A stretch of DNA of 64,000 nucleotides from Symsagittifera roscoffensis (GCF_963678635.1 NC_087065.1:69196956-69260955); one strand, 5' to 3'. Counted from the stretch's first letter, positions 47,040 to 58,900 are shown. Numbers and translations: made by a program. Notes: generated by a model not told the origin, from the sequence alone.

Positions 47040-47940
47040 CCCTGACAGCAGCATCAATATATGTGGTTGAAGATTTCAAGTTTTGTTAGTTTTAAAAATC
47101 TAAACATTTTGAGAACAATTTACAAAAATGATCACAAAGGTCAAATCTCAAACTAAACGGAATTAAGCAGTCAGACTTGCAGGTCAAATTTGCATCCCCA
47201 CAGTTTACCCAGACAAAACCTCACCATAGGGTAGAAAGCTGCAAGTTTTGTTAATTGTTTTGAATTAAAGTTTTTTTGAAAAGAGCCATATCTCAAAAAT
47301 CAAACGGATCATAAAAAGCTCCATATCTCAAAAATCAAACGGATTTGAGCAATAAAGCTTAGAGATCGGATCTGCAATCCCTGAATGTGACCAGGAATCA
47401 TCCAACCATAGTGTTGAGATTTTCATGTTGAATTTGTAATTTTTCAATCGAAGCTTAAGAAAAGGATTTTAAAAGTTTTTTTTTAAATACAACAATATGG
47501 TATCTAATAAAGAATCTTCATCCCTCTTCAGAAAAGTAAATTAGCACTGGAGCTTCAAATTGAGATACCTTATTTTGCTGCATTCTAATTGGTTGGAAAT
47601 TCAAATAACTTTATCTGCGTAACAATATTCTCCCCCTTTCTTGAATTAAAATTTTTTTAAAATAAAAAAATCATACAAAACGCCATTTCTCGGAAACCAA
47701 AAGGATTTGGGCAATAATATTTGAAGACCAGATGTACATTCCTGAGTGTACCCTGGCAGAACCCCACCATAGAGTAAAAACTTTCATGTCTTCTTAATGT
47801 TTTTTTTTGAAATCCTATCGAAAAAAGACAAAACCATAAAAAACGTCGGACCTCGTTAAGCAAAAGGATCGAGCAGTAACATTTTGAGGTCTGAATGGGG
47901 AACCCTGAAGGTAGTCTAACAACCTTAACTTTAAGAAAAT
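47040..47940. repeat. Old, diverged tandem repeat, ~175-185 bp period
   Basis: A consensus block (an ACCCTG-like word, then AACC.CACCATAG.GT.GA and a TTTCA.GTTTTGTTA-like end) recurs near 47040, 47210, 47390, 47755 and 47900. The words AAACGGATTTGAGCAATAA, AAAGGATTTGGGCAATAA and AAAGGATCGAGCAGTAA precede it. Copies have drifted far from each other, indicating an ancient satellite-like expansion. Confidence 0.55.
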
Positions 47941-48390
47941 CAATTTCTGCAAAAAAACACAGACGAAAATACTAATAAGTTTGCATTGCGAAAGAAGCTA
48001 AAAACTGTACAGCTAGTGCAAGCATGCTTCTCGAGATGTGTGGTTAGAATCGAGTATGACGTTTGAAATTGAAAACTTTCTAATCATTGCAAAATACAAT
48101 TTAGCTTATACGTGTAAAAGTTTTTTCGTTACGCACGCAAAACTGATACGTTGAAAAAGCTTAAACAATCAACACTAAAACTTTGTTGAGTTTTATTTGT
48201 TGTCCAAATAAAACTTTCAGAAGAAAAAAAAAGTTAAATATTCAAACTGCTGAAATAAATTTAAAAAAACTTTGAGTAACAAAGAAAATCGCTCATTGAA
48301 TGTGATGTGTCAACTAAACTGACAAAACATAAGCAGGCAAAACAATAGGCCGACTATTTTTTTAAACTAATTTTTTCACCTTTGGAAAAA

Positions 48391-48460
48391 AGGTCATGAC
48401 CGGATACGAACCTAGGTCCTTTGCCATCTCAGGCGTCGTCGTTACCTCAAGACCAAGTTA
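48391..48460 (-). repeat. tRNA-derived SINE head
   Basis: On the minus strand the segment reads CTTGGTCTTGAGGTAACGAC, then an anticodon-arm-like GCCTGAGATGGC, then AGGTTCGTATCC (a good B box) and GGTCATGACC. The pol III A box is imperfect and the acceptor stem does not pair, so it is a SINE or tRNA pseudogene, not a tRNA gene. Confidence 0.6.
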
Positions 48461-48989
48461 ATCGAAGACGCTGAAGAGATTGAACTTAATATAAATCAAG
48501 CCATCAAACTATTCAACAGTTATTCAACAACAGATTATTATACAAGTTGTTAACCAGATTTGATAATTGCAAGCGTAATGATCAAATTTATATACTATTA
48601 ACAAAATTTAAATCAGGTGTAATTAGGTGTAGCACCAATCATGTCTTTCGACTTGTCGAATGATGTCTCCTCCGAAACTAACAATTAAAAACGCTACCTC
48701 GATGTCAACTATTGCCATTAAAAACACGGAACCTTCAAAACTCTGTGATTAAAATTTTAATGGGGACAAGCCAAGTGTCTCATTAAAAAACCATTCTCTC
48801 AGATGCAGAACCTTATCCATACTATAAAAATTTCAAGCGCAGTATCTGATTTTTAAAAAAATTAAGACAAAACGAGTGTGGCCAGTTTCTGTGCAAAAGA
48901 TAAAGTGTTGCTACCACAGTATTTCAATAAAAAACATGTTTCAAACTCAATTTTTACTAAGTTATATTTTCGTACGACTGAATCAGCTT

Positions 48990-49330
48990 TAGAAACTTAT
49001 GCCAAGCTGCATTTTGCAAACACAAGCAACGGTTAAAAATGGTGAAATAAAGAGAAATGTTTAACAAAGCTTCGAAAAATAAAAACTTTAGACACTCCAA
49101 ACTGGAATCACCAACCTGGAGATTATTAGTATCACGTCCTCGCATCTGAGCCATTGTCGCTCAACAAAAAACACTAGCAATCAATAAAGCCGATAAAATT
49201 GATGCAAATAAATTGCTAATGCTATGTATCAAAGAGCACCTATATTAGTAAGTTGGGTTAAAAAAACTAAAAAATGATTCGTAATACACAGAGGCGAAGC
49301 GGAGCTTCGCAAGCATTGCGATACAAAAAA
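48990..49330. repeat. SINE-like pieces with GCGAAGC/GCTTCGC hairpin
   Basis: CCAAGCTGCATTTTGCAAAC near 49000 and GAGGCGAAGCGGAGCTTCGC near 49290 belong to the family seen complete near 63415. The second has the palindromic core intact. Confidence 0.5.
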
Positions 49331-49339
49331 AAACATTGT

Positions 49340-49870
49340 GAATGGAAAAAAGAAAGAAGTCAAAAAAATTCTGGAAAACTAAGTTGAACACATTACTTAA
49401 TAAAAAATTAAAAACTACAACAACAATAATTTCATGTTTGTATCGGATGAAGTTCATAATCAGCCAATAAAAAATCTTTTACCGAGCTGCAACATGGCGA
49501 CAAACTTTGGGTCGCAAAATGTTGAGCCGAAAACAAAACTATTGTCATAATACATCGCATACGGATATATTTTGCCCGCAAAATTACCCAACATAAGTCG
49601 ACCAAGCCAATATAACAAACTGAATCTCTTTAAATATTTTAAAAAATGAAAAAAAAACAGACTTGTTAAACTTACAAAATATTGAAAATTCAGTTAAAGT
49701 GACAATCTGTTTAAATTGGAAAAGAACCTATGCTTGAAAAGTAAGTCATTAAAAACCTTACCACATTAGTTAAAAAATGGTGTTTCAAAAGTAACGGAAA
49801 ATGAACCGTTAGAAACTAGGACGAAAACAACGAACCCTACAAAATTGAGAAGTTTTTTTGTAAAAAAATA
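49340..49870. other. Non-coding stretch
   Basis: No supported gene or repeat. Confidence 0.4.
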
Positions 49871-49881
49871 ATTATATAATT

Positions 49882-50304
49882 CAGGGGCGGATCTAGGATT
49901 TTCTCGAGGGGGGGGGCGGATTTTCAAAAAAAAATTTCCAAAGTTTTGACCTTTTTTTAGGTCGACCAAATTGATTTTTCGAGCTCTCCCAAAGCACTGT
50001 TTTACCCCTATTTTGGCTAAATTTTCTGCGACGCAGGCAAATTTTTGAAAAAACAGTCAAAAAAGCCGTTTTTGGGCACTTTTTGAAAAATTTTGACAAA
50101 AAAAATCGTTTTTTTTTGGCGCGCGCTCCCCCTCAAAGTTAGTATATATTGGCGCCGAAGGCGCCTTTAGAAAAATTTTAGGGTCGGTCTGCCCAAAATG
50201 GATTTCTGAAAAAGTATCAAAGGGGGGACTCTTTGGGTCGGCAGGGGGTCGAATCCCTGAGGGGGGGGGGGAGTCCGCCCCCCCCCCCCCTAAATCCGCC
50301 CCTG
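49882..50304. mobile_element. Complete 423-bp hAT-type MITE
   Basis: Begins CAGGGGCGGATCTAGGATTT and ends TAAATCCGCCCCTG, the inverted counterpart. Exact 8-bp target duplications ATATAATT flank it (49874-49881 and 50305-50312). CAGGGGCGGA-type ends with 8-bp duplications are characteristic of hAT transposons. It carries long G/C homopolymers near both ends and a GGCGCGCGCTCCCCCTCAAA core. It has no transposase and must be moved in trans. Open frames inside it are by-products. A truncated relative lies in the LINE at 35005-35190. Confidence 0.95.
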
Positions 50305-50319
50305 ATATAATTACCACCT

Positions 50320-50785
50320 GAAATGGGCTTTATCTAATTACAAGTTAAATTATAGTAGTTTTAATTGAATTTTCAAAAAATTGAGCATGTCAGAAGATGG
50401 AGTCCAATTGAGGAGGTCAATTGGCAGGATCATCGAGATAACTCTGCTGGTTACAGCAACATTAAGTTAAATGAATGTTGAAATGTCAGCAGTAAAAATC
50501 CCTCACCCTATACATAAACACTTCTAGTATTCCTAACTGGTAGAATTCTCTACAAGGTATCACATGAGAAAGATAATCAAAAGATCCGCAATATGATTAA
50601 ATTTAGAATTTGGTAATAAAACTATGAACTCACGAGCACCGCATTATCATCTCATGGGAATTTAACTATCACTTCATAAACATTTAACTACCATTTCGTG
50701 AGCAATTAACTAATATCTCGAGAACAACTAACTGGTCTTAAAACTAACACAACCAATTTTAACCACTAATTAAGCCCTTCAAAAA
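50320..50785. other. Intergenic stretch beyond the zinc-finger gene
   Basis: No coding content. A weak match to the 32.9/63.2-kb dispersed repeat lies at 50350-50395. Confidence 0.4.
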
Positions 50786-50790
50786 AACTT

Positions 50791-51330
50791 TTAAGCACTG
50801 GAAGAAACACACATATTTGAAGCAGCCATATCTGTCAGTTTATGTATTTTAATATAATGCTTCTTCATGTAAGACTTGGTTTTCAATTTTATTTCGCAAA
50901 TTTGACATTGCATTATCAAGTCTGCTCCTCCAAAATGCTTCAACTTATAATGCGTCTTCAAATGACCTTTCTGTGTAGCTCTATAATCACACATTTTGCA
51001 AGATAAATCTGTACTTTCGATTTCCGGCATCAACTTCAAACTTATTAAATCGTGTTCTAGCAAAGCAAAATTGCTTTTTTGTCTTGCAAATTTATTTGAC
51101 GTTTTCTGAACTTTTGCAAATTTTGGAGCAATGCTAATGTTCGATTCAGGTTTTCTTTTTTGAACAATTTCTTGAAATAGAGCACTCGATTCGGACGTGT
51201 TTATGGACGGTATAAAGTCAACCTCGCCCAACACTTCGCCGTTTTCTTTACCAGTAAGGTCCAGTGATATCCGATTGCTTAGATCAAAAACCGGAAACTT
51301 CAACGATATCTTCAGCTCAATTGAATCCAT
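50791..51330 (-). CDS. Two-finger C2H2 zinc-finger protein, paralogue 2
   Basis: Start chosen at MDSIELKISLKF (ATG at 51330) because it aligns with the start of paralogue 1 (MAIELTVSLYDF). This gives 179 residues. The open frame continues upstream to 51573, but a TCTCCGCAG acceptor near 51400 suggests that stretch is intron or leader. Two C-terminal C2H2 fingers, CKMCDY...HLKTHYKLKH and CQICEI...YMKKHYIKIH, match paralogue 1 closely. The N-terminal halves differ strongly apart from a basic patch. It likely binds nucleic acid in the nucleus; target unknown. Confidence 0.85.
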   Translation of the reverse strand: MDSIELKISLKFPVFDLSNRISLDLTGKENGEVLGEVDFIPSINTSESSALFQEIVQKRKPESNISIAPKFAKVQKTSNKFARQKSNFALLEHDLISLKLMPEIESTDLSCKMCDYRATQKGHLKTHYKLKHFGGADLIMQCQICEIKLKTKSYMKKHYIKIHKLTDMAASNMCVSSSA

Positions 51331-51862
51331 CGTTTTCTTAAAAACTTGCTGAAACTCAACTTTAAACACAAAGTGTCGGATTTCTGAATCTCTCAAAAAC
51401 TGCGGAGAAAAACGAAGATAAAAACAATTAAATTTACAACAAACAAACAAAATCGGAGACAGAGGACTCACTATATGTACATCTAATGTGTTTAGAATCA
51501 TTTCACAATTAAATACATTTATAGCCAAGGTGAAAAACAAAAAGCCTCGCAAAACTTCACATCTGAAAAGCACCAGAAGTTGCCTATTCGGTTTTTATTA
51601 ATACTCAAAACCCAATAGAGCCATCAAAGATGAATAGAACTTACGGCGGAAAAAGAAAAACAATGCTCACAATTCCTCTGCGTAGCAAAAACGGAGAGAC
51701 AGTTTTAAAATTAGCACCAACCTTTTACAGGCAAATCTCATCAAAAGAAAACCTTGCACTCATTAAAGCAATCAAAATAAACGCAAAATACACAATCATT
51801 GCACTCAATGAAGTTAATTCCCAGAGAAAAAGAAATACCTCTTAATTTCAATCGAAAACAAC

Positions 51863-54204
51863 TTAAGCTGACATAATTGTAGTCAACGCGTCTAAAAACT
51901 TGACTAAGTCTTCAGTTCTGATATCGATAAAGTTGTTTTCAAAGTATCCGTTGTAAAACCTCGCTTTTGTCATGTCAGCTGCTGTTTCGAACGCCTTTCC
52001 GAAAATATTCGAGTATTTTTCCTCCATCAAAAGCAGAGGAGGGAGGCCCAGGACAACTGTGTTCTCAGCATCCGTCGAGGAAGGAGCTGTGATGACGAAA
52101 CTTTTGTTCCCCAGTCGCGTGTTGCTAGATACTATGCAGTTGACAACGTACAAGCCCAGTAGTTTGAAAGAGTTGAAATTTGCAAAAAATTTGGCGTCTT
52201 TGATACTGGCACTCATTGAGACTAGCACGAATTGACCTGTGTTTACAGCACGATTTGTAGACAGGACGTTTTTCGTCTGAAAAATATATATTGTGTATAA
52301 CTATCACTTTGCTTCAGACTTTAAAAAAGCTACTAGTATATACCAAACTTGGATCTACATAGATTTTTGAAATATTACACTCTTAAAAGATTTTTTTTTG
52401 AATTAACAATCAGAAAGGATTCGCAGACATTGACCTAGAAATTAATAGTAAGAGCATATTTAGCCGACAACTAAAAAACTGGTGGTAGTAGCAGGTAAGA
52501 TAATTCGTTCTGATAGATGTCATATAACTTTCACATGTTCAGAACCGATTTGATCAGTAGAAATAAAACCTTCGACTAGAAGTGTAAAAAGAGTATCGTT
52601 TAAAAAGACAAACTTATAATATGAAGCAAAACAATTCGGATAGACAGATTTAAGAAGAATCAGCCGAAAAAAAATTGCATGCAAACTGAAAATTTTAGGA
52701 AACCTTGAGACATCAAGTTTGACTGAAAAAATAGCTTTTGCACGCAAAAACTTTCTGAAATAGCTCATTGCTCTTTCAATTAACTATCCCAACTGTTTGC
52801 AACTCCCCATACCTGTTCACAAACGGCTTGAAGGAGAATCTTCGCCTTTTCAATCGAATCCGCTACCATATTGCAGTTTGTGTAAGACATGGCGTCGAGG
52901 GCATTCATGAACCTCTCAGTTGGACTCGTGTTTGCGCCCGAAGGGTCCTCCAAAAGAGCATTCATCGCAATCGTCACATCCAGGGCACTGAATTTGTTCA
53001 TCACTCCGTATTGTGCCGTGAACGAACTGAACCAAATGTTCGACTTGATTCCCTGTCTATACAACCGTTCATACGTTGCTATGATTTTAGAGCTGCACTC
53101 TTGGCGAACCTTAGTATCGATCGATTTGAATTTGCGCTTGCAGTTTTGTAAAGACAGTCCAATAGACGAGAGGAAATCGAGATGTTTACGCTGACCTTTT
53201 AGGCTCCATAATTTAAATTGCGACATCGTAAACAGTGATGAATAAAAACTATTCCATATACTCCAATGCCTGTACAAATACAATCTTAGCTCTCGCTCTG
53301 AGCTGATCTTCATACAATCTACAGATACTATAGAACTAGGATCATTTTCCATCCAATTGTTCAAACGCCTGACATGGGATCCCAAAAAATCTCTTTCGTT
53401 GAGGTAGTTGGTTCCACTTTTACTGACTCGATTCAAGAAGTACTGGTCAGTAAGACCTATGATTCCCAACCACAGCAAATCATTCGTATCTTTTGAAAGC
53501 AGCCATGACAACTCGTACGCTATCTCTGCCGAACTACAACTAAAGAAGGTCGCCTCTTCATACGCTCTAAGAACCTGCGTCCGTTTGTCTTCCCATTGGC
53601 GTCTTTCTCGCTGCTTTTTCGCCAGTTTCAAATACTTCTCATCGTCGAAGCCTTTCTTTTTCTTACGTCTCGAGGAGCGTTCTGAGTTTTCTGGATTATC
53701 TGGATCTTGGTTCTCATCATTGACCGTTTCGGTTTCGTCGTCCGAGGATCCTGCCGTGTCTTCTAGACCTTCATCAACGTCACTCTCGTCTTCCTCGTCT
53801 CGGAAAACATCCTCAAACTTCGGAATTTCTTCGATCGCTTCTGTGTCTCGGATCAAAACGTGGACCTGCTCTGAGAACACATTCGTCACGCAAATTGGCC
53901 TATGAGCATCTATGACGTAGAAATTAATCATCCCCGGAGGCCTCAACAGCTCTAAGAGGTCTATTGTTGCTCCACAATTGATGAGCAAATAATCATTGCA
54001 ATGTTCTCTGTGGTCTAAATACGCTTTCTCGATATTGTCCTCTGAGAATACTGGTACTAATGTGTATTGAATGCTGTCTGTTTTGAACAGGGTGATTAGA
54101 ATACGACAAGCAGCCACGCTGTCTACTTCGAAGCTCGAGAGTAACACCACTCGTTTATTCTGCAGCTTCGCGTAGAAGTCCTTTTTAAGCTGCTTCGTAA
54201 GCAT
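51863..54204 (-). CDS. CDC45: CDC45, replicative helicase (CMG) subunit
   Basis: Two exons: 54204-52813 (464 codons, ending CEQ at a GTATGG donor) and 52276-51863 (TKNVLSTNRAV onward to KFLDALTTIMSA and stop), joined in phase 0 for about 601 residues. Family blocks are clear: SFEVDSVAACRIL, INCGATIDLLELL and VIDAHRPICVTNVFS in the RecJ-like N-terminal fold; an acidic insert (about residues 135-180) then a KKKKG basic patch; ELSWLLSKDTNDLLWLGIIG and LTDQ; and the C-terminal AFE.AA...KFLDAL block. CDC45 joins MCM2-7 and GINS at origins to form the DNA-unwinding complex in the nucleus. An acceptor TTCTTTCAG lies 6 bases upstream of the chosen ATG, with a tiny upstream ATG-CTT-TGA, so the mRNA start is formed by cis- or trans-splicing. 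PSTK ends only 192 bp upstream on the same strand. Confidence 0.97.
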
Positions 54205-54396
54205 CAAAGCATCTGAAAGAAGTCAGAATTGAAAATGAATATAGCATTCAGCAAGAAAAAATGAGTTTCCAAAACTGAAAAAAAACTACAAAATATTGAG
54301 TTGAGCTAAACACATTTGCTAAGTAGCAAAAGTTATATGGTTCTCGATCTATTTGAAGACAATGACTAATATCGTTAAATTGCAATTATATTCAAT

Positions 54397-55304
54397 TTAG
54401 ATTGCTTCCTGCTTTAAACTGTGAAAGCACTCGGCAACAATTTGCTTACAAATATCCGGGGGATCCCATTTGTTTAATGGCCAATCCAAAAGTTCCATCA
54501 TATCAGCTAAATTGGATCTCCCAAGATCTCCGATATCATTACAACATTGTGTGAAGTCATTTAAGCTCTTGTACCGAAACATATCTAGTAATATTTTCTT
54601 CCTACGCGTCATTTCTTTAGAAAGATTCTTCAAATTAAAGGACTCTACATTCTGATAATTTTGAATTTGTTCTTTGATTAGATTCCTCAATAAAAGATCA
54701 GCTTGATGATGAAAAGAATCAACACCACAAACTATCTTTTCAGATACTTCGATGCGTTTCAAAGGCATCCGTAATGCAAGCTGAAACACATTTTCAATCT
54801 TTTCCACGTCTAAGTCGTCATCAAAACTATCTGAGATCGATATTGATATGCTATTGTGTTCCCATTTGTTTTTCATCGGATCTGGCTTTTCAAAACGACT
54901 CCTCATTCTATCAAACGCCGTTCGTGGTACCAAAAAATCAGAACTAATTTCATTTCGTTTCGATACTCTTTGCCAGCAAACAGAAACTTCCGAGTCCAGG
55001 AATATTTGACAAAATCCCACTTCCAGAGATCTGGCTAGTTGGTAGTATGTATACCTCATGCTCTGCAAGTACATGTTATCGTCAATCAGAACTATTGTCG
55101 ACGGAGACGAACTTTCATTCAACAATTTGAATTCATTGACAGCTTGACGACACTGGTCGATGATTTGTTGTCTTCGGTGCTTCCAAGAAAGCATAGTGAG
55201 GTCAGAATCAGGAAGTATCAGTTTGTCATAGGTGAAGATTCTAACTGTGTAATCCAGGGATAATTCGTTCAGTAGCTTCTCAGCCAGTGTGGTTTTACCA
55301 GCAC
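54397..55304 (-). CDS. PSTK: PSTK, L-seryl-tRNA(Sec) kinase (main exon)
   Basis: One long exon after a TTTCAG acceptor at 55305. It opens in the middle of the P-loop (GAGKTTLAEKLL), so the first few residues of the kinase are on an upstream exon I could not find. Family blocks follow: FTYDKL, IVLIDDNMYLQSMRYTYYQL with the catalytic Asp pair, VCWQRVSKRN in the lid, VPRTAFDRM and FEKPDPMKNKWEHN. A helical C-terminus runs to the stop at 54397. PSTK phosphorylates Ser on tRNA(Sec), the step before SepSecS makes selenocysteinyl-tRNA in the cytosol, so the organism should make selenoproteins. CDC45 starts 192 bp downstream on the same strand, which could mean one transcription unit. Confidence 0.95.
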
Positions 55305-55309
55305 CTGAA

Positions 55310-56400
55310 ACATTCATAAGCTCTTTCTCTCAAAATCATATTGCCCATTTGCTTGTTCCAGACTTGCACTAAGCTATATCTATATTTGTTGCGCAGCTTC
55401 TAAATCATTGTTCGACCACTTCACGAAATGGAAAGTAATAAAAAGGGATTTCTTATCGTAACTTTCGGTACCCCAAATAAATTTAAGAAAACTGAAGGTT
55501 TTCAATTATGCTATCTCATTGAAGCCCTATTAATTACATCATGTAAAAAAAGCCAGTATTGAGAAAAAAATCTGTTTTTCAGACTGATGTCTTTATGGGA
55601 AAATCGAGTCACTTCACAACGAGAGTCACATATTGTTCCGACTACGTGAAGGTCACAAACAATCATCCGCAAACAAGCAACAACACATAAGATTTGAGCG
55701 CTTTTGACTCTTTTTCACTCCCCCTATTTGAAATTCAATGTTGAAAAATCACTTTAACATTATTATAATGTAATTAAATATGGCATGGTGAACAAACTGA
55801 AACTACTGATTGTAAACAGATCTGTTCCTCACACTTTACATTGTAACATCACGCATTTAGCCATAAGATTTAAAACGTTAGCTTAGAAACTAATTTGATA
55901 TTTTATGAATACTAATTTCCGCCATTGACTATTTCTTTATAACGAAGCAATATTGAAAGATCATAAGACACAACGTTTCAGCGACGCCCACTTCACCCGA
56001 TGTGTCTCAAAAACAGAACATTGTGCGTTCTGTGCTCTCCCATGAAGTCCGAAAAACGAGTATAATTTGCAGTTCAAAAGTATCAAAAATAGCGAACAGA
56101 CAGTTATGAAATGCCAATGAACAAGGAAACCAAGAAGGATAACCGGTTATTGAGCAAGTAAGCACATAAATTTCCGATAAAAAATATTTCTTTGTTTTTA
56201 AAATTGTATCGGTTTTTATTTTTGGTGTGATGAGAGGATCTGAACGCGTTTTTTTTTAATTTTGGTGGTTCAAACGATAAAACAAGAGGCAAGTAAACAG
56301 ATATAACATCAGTCGAAACCATCTAAGCCAAAAAAACCTGTAAATGAAAAAAAAAACACGAAAAAAAGAATAAGCCAGAAACGGAAACTAAAAACAAGAG
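55310..56400. other. Non-coding; should contain or precede the first PSTK exon
   Basis: No clear short exon ending in a P-loop start was found. Near 56090-56310 is a diverged copy of a dispersed family: the words AAGGATAACCGGTTATTGAGC and GGTGTGATGAGAGGATCTGA recur near 62835-62970 as AAGGATAACCGGTTGCTGTGC and GGTGTGATGAGAAAACTCTG. Confidence 0.45.
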
Positions 56401-56410
56401 TTGATTTACA

Positions 56411-58900
56411 GGTTTCCCACTCTTTAACCTCACGATATTTAACCCCCTATGTTTACACCCCCTATTTCATAACCCCGTAACATGATAACCCCACAACAAT
56501 TTAACCCCCTTTTGATGACGAAAATTTGTTTCAAATTAAGTCCTTTTTATAAGTACAGGAGTAGTTCAATTAAGTTTACTAATTGAGGCCTGCAAAGCTA
56601 GTCTTAGTTCACTTGATGCCTCTAGCATCTCAAAAACGATGGCATTTCGATTAGTTAGAGAAATACTCTCTCACTCACGCGTTTAAAACAGAGATCACCT
56701 ACATGGTGCTAATTGAAGGCAACAAAAGACGTTTGTGAGTTTTTTAAAGAATCATACTGCCTATTTCTTTAACCATTGTTATGCCACTCTATCAGATCAG
56801 ATATAATGTTTGAAGCGTCATTCCATTTTACTTTATCTTCGAAAGACAAACAAATGCTAGTGGTATCAGGCCACGAGTATTAACTTAAACGCAAAAACAA
56901 GACAACAACAAATTGGAACTGCTCGAAGTACCAAGCCCATAAATGCCGCGCAACAGCAATTGCGGGTGGAGAAAACGAGGGGTCAACATAATCACGATAT
57001 TTCCACGGGCAAACCTGATGCTCGACTAATTTTGAAAAAAAAATCAAGGATCTAAGCAATAGTAATACCCCAAACGTCGCAGTCGCAACCGCAACCGCTA
57101 TTCAGCCCATTACAGATGACATTGCCACTCATCTAGCCCTATCAACCAAAGAAAACTTAGTTCGCACCGTACGAGCGCGCAAGCAACGAGAAGAAGTCTT
57201 ACCAGTCTCCCCAGCAACCAGAAGTTTCGAAATAATCGAACTTTTCAAAAATTTTATAAGATTTGACGGTGGGCAAAATGATCACGAGAGGATTATTTTA
57301 TTCGGCGACCTTAAATGCTACGTGTGCTTGAAACATCCAACTTTTGGTTGGCTGATAGAACTTTCAAAGTCACCCCGATGTTTTATCAACTTTACTCCAT
57401 ACAAGTTAGTCTTTCAGGAATATATGCGTTCCTGCCAAATAAAACAGTAAAAACTTACCATCATTTCTTAGAAGCCCTAAAAATATTAGCCCCTGATACT
57501 AGACCTAAAAAAAATTTGCTGAATTTTGAGCAGGCCGCTATTCAAGCGTTTTAGAAAAACTTTTCCCGAGTCCAAGCTGTCGGGATGTTTCTTCCATCTT
57601 TCACAAAGTTTTATGAGAAAAACTCAAAATGTTACCCGCACTGTCTTTTGAAAAAGAAGAAATAGGAAATTCATACAAAAAAACAGTGGAGGAAATTCAA
57701 ATAGTTTGCAATCGCACCATAAAAGAGCCGGAAAAAATAGCAAAAGTTGACGAGCTTTACCTTTATGTTGGATCTAACTATATAAAAAGTCTCGTCCCGA
57801 ATCGAGAAGTCCTATTCCCTCCTTCATTATGGAATCAAAGGGAAGCGGCATCATCGGGTTTGGCCAGAACAACAAATGCTGAAGAGGACTGGCATTATGG
57901 CATACAGTCATAGTTCAGTGGATCGCATCCCAGTATATGGAAAGTGATAGCAAATTTGCAAAAAGACGCTTCCGTCCAAAAATTTTATTTCTATAACGCC
58001 TCGAGTGGGCACCAATTTACAAAAAAGAAAAAACACCGGGTGCTCAAAGAAAAAGTGCAGAATATTATGCAAGTTTACTAAGAAAAAACGGATATGCATT
58101 TCTTTCGCGCTATGGTGAACTTGAGTTAAATATTTGCTCTTTTGTATATATTTTCAATTTAAAACTTTGTTTGTCAACTTTTTTGAGAAAAGACGTCTCC
58201 TTGCAGCCTCCCGGAGACGTTAAAAAACGCATTGACTTGACTCGCATTTGAAAAATGCTGTCTCTAGCAAATTAAACCCGGAACAATCGCTCCTTTGGAT
58301 GGGACGCTAGGTTGGGACTAGGGGCTGACAAACCCTTTAGACATTTCGTTGTATGCCGACAAATAAAAAAAATGACAAGTTTGGATGGTTCGAAAAAAAG
58401 GATAAGTTTTACTTAAAATGATCGGTATTTCAATTTAAAATGGTCTGCTTAGATCAACTTTTGTGTCACAACCAGTTCTCATTCCAGATTTCATTGAAAT
58501 TCAACCAGTTAATCTTTTATGCGCAGGAATTGTTTCAAGATCAAGTTCAGTTTTCGAAAAATCTAATCAGTTTTGGTAACTAGTTTGAATCATGTCGGTC
58601 CGATTAGTATTCAAGTTCATATTAAAGTCTAGACTATCGGCAAGGTGATTTCTGTTCAAATCTAAAACGCATTTAGCAGCGTGCATGTTAATTCAGTTTG
58701 GTTCGCAAAATTTTTCGCAATTAAAGCTTTGATGTTTACCGACGATATGGTTCCGAATCCCTTTCAAGTAAGTTCACTTTGATTATAACAATAGGTATTA
58801 AAAAGGGGTTAAATTGTAGTGGGTTTATCTAATTTCGGGGTTATGAGAGGGGGTTAAGAAGAAGGGGGTTACAAAACATGTGGTGATAAGCTTGGGAACC
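56411..58900 (+). mobile_element. MULE-type DNA transposon with ~100-bp terminal inverted repeats
   Basis: The left end starts GGTTTCCCACTCTTTAACC and holds repeated AACCCCCTAT-like blocks to about 56517. The right end (about 58797-58900) is its inverted counterpart, ending GGGAACC after GGGGGTTA blocks. An 8-bp target duplication flanks it, GATTTACA (56403-56410) and GATTTGCA (58901-58908), with one mismatch. Size is about 2.49 kb. Inside is a dead Mutator-like transposase. Long inverted repeats plus 8-9-bp duplications fit MULEs. Confidence 0.88.
57000..58250 (+). pseudogene. Dead MULE transposase
   Basis: Across three frames: an N-terminal region with VRTVRARKQREEV; the catalytic block, starting with ADRTFKVTPMFYQLYSIQV where a conserved first Asp is expected (WLADRTF), then ALLPNKT-like FLPNKTVKTYHHFLEALKI; a second catalytic region LNFEQAAIQAF with the following Cys/His-type GCFFHLSQSF; and a C-terminal domain RTTNAEEDWHYG. 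TAG and frameshifts after QAF and at several other points inactivate it. It would have catalysed excision and insertion of the enclosing element. Confidence 0.85.

Noticed and set aside
49766-50317. Chain of minus-strand proline-rich frames
   Set aside because: These lie inside the hAT-type MITE and arise from its C/G-rich sequence.
53408-53905. 165-codon serine-rich plus-strand frame
   Set aside because: It is the antisense shadow of the acidic, Ser/Asp-rich insert of CDC45.
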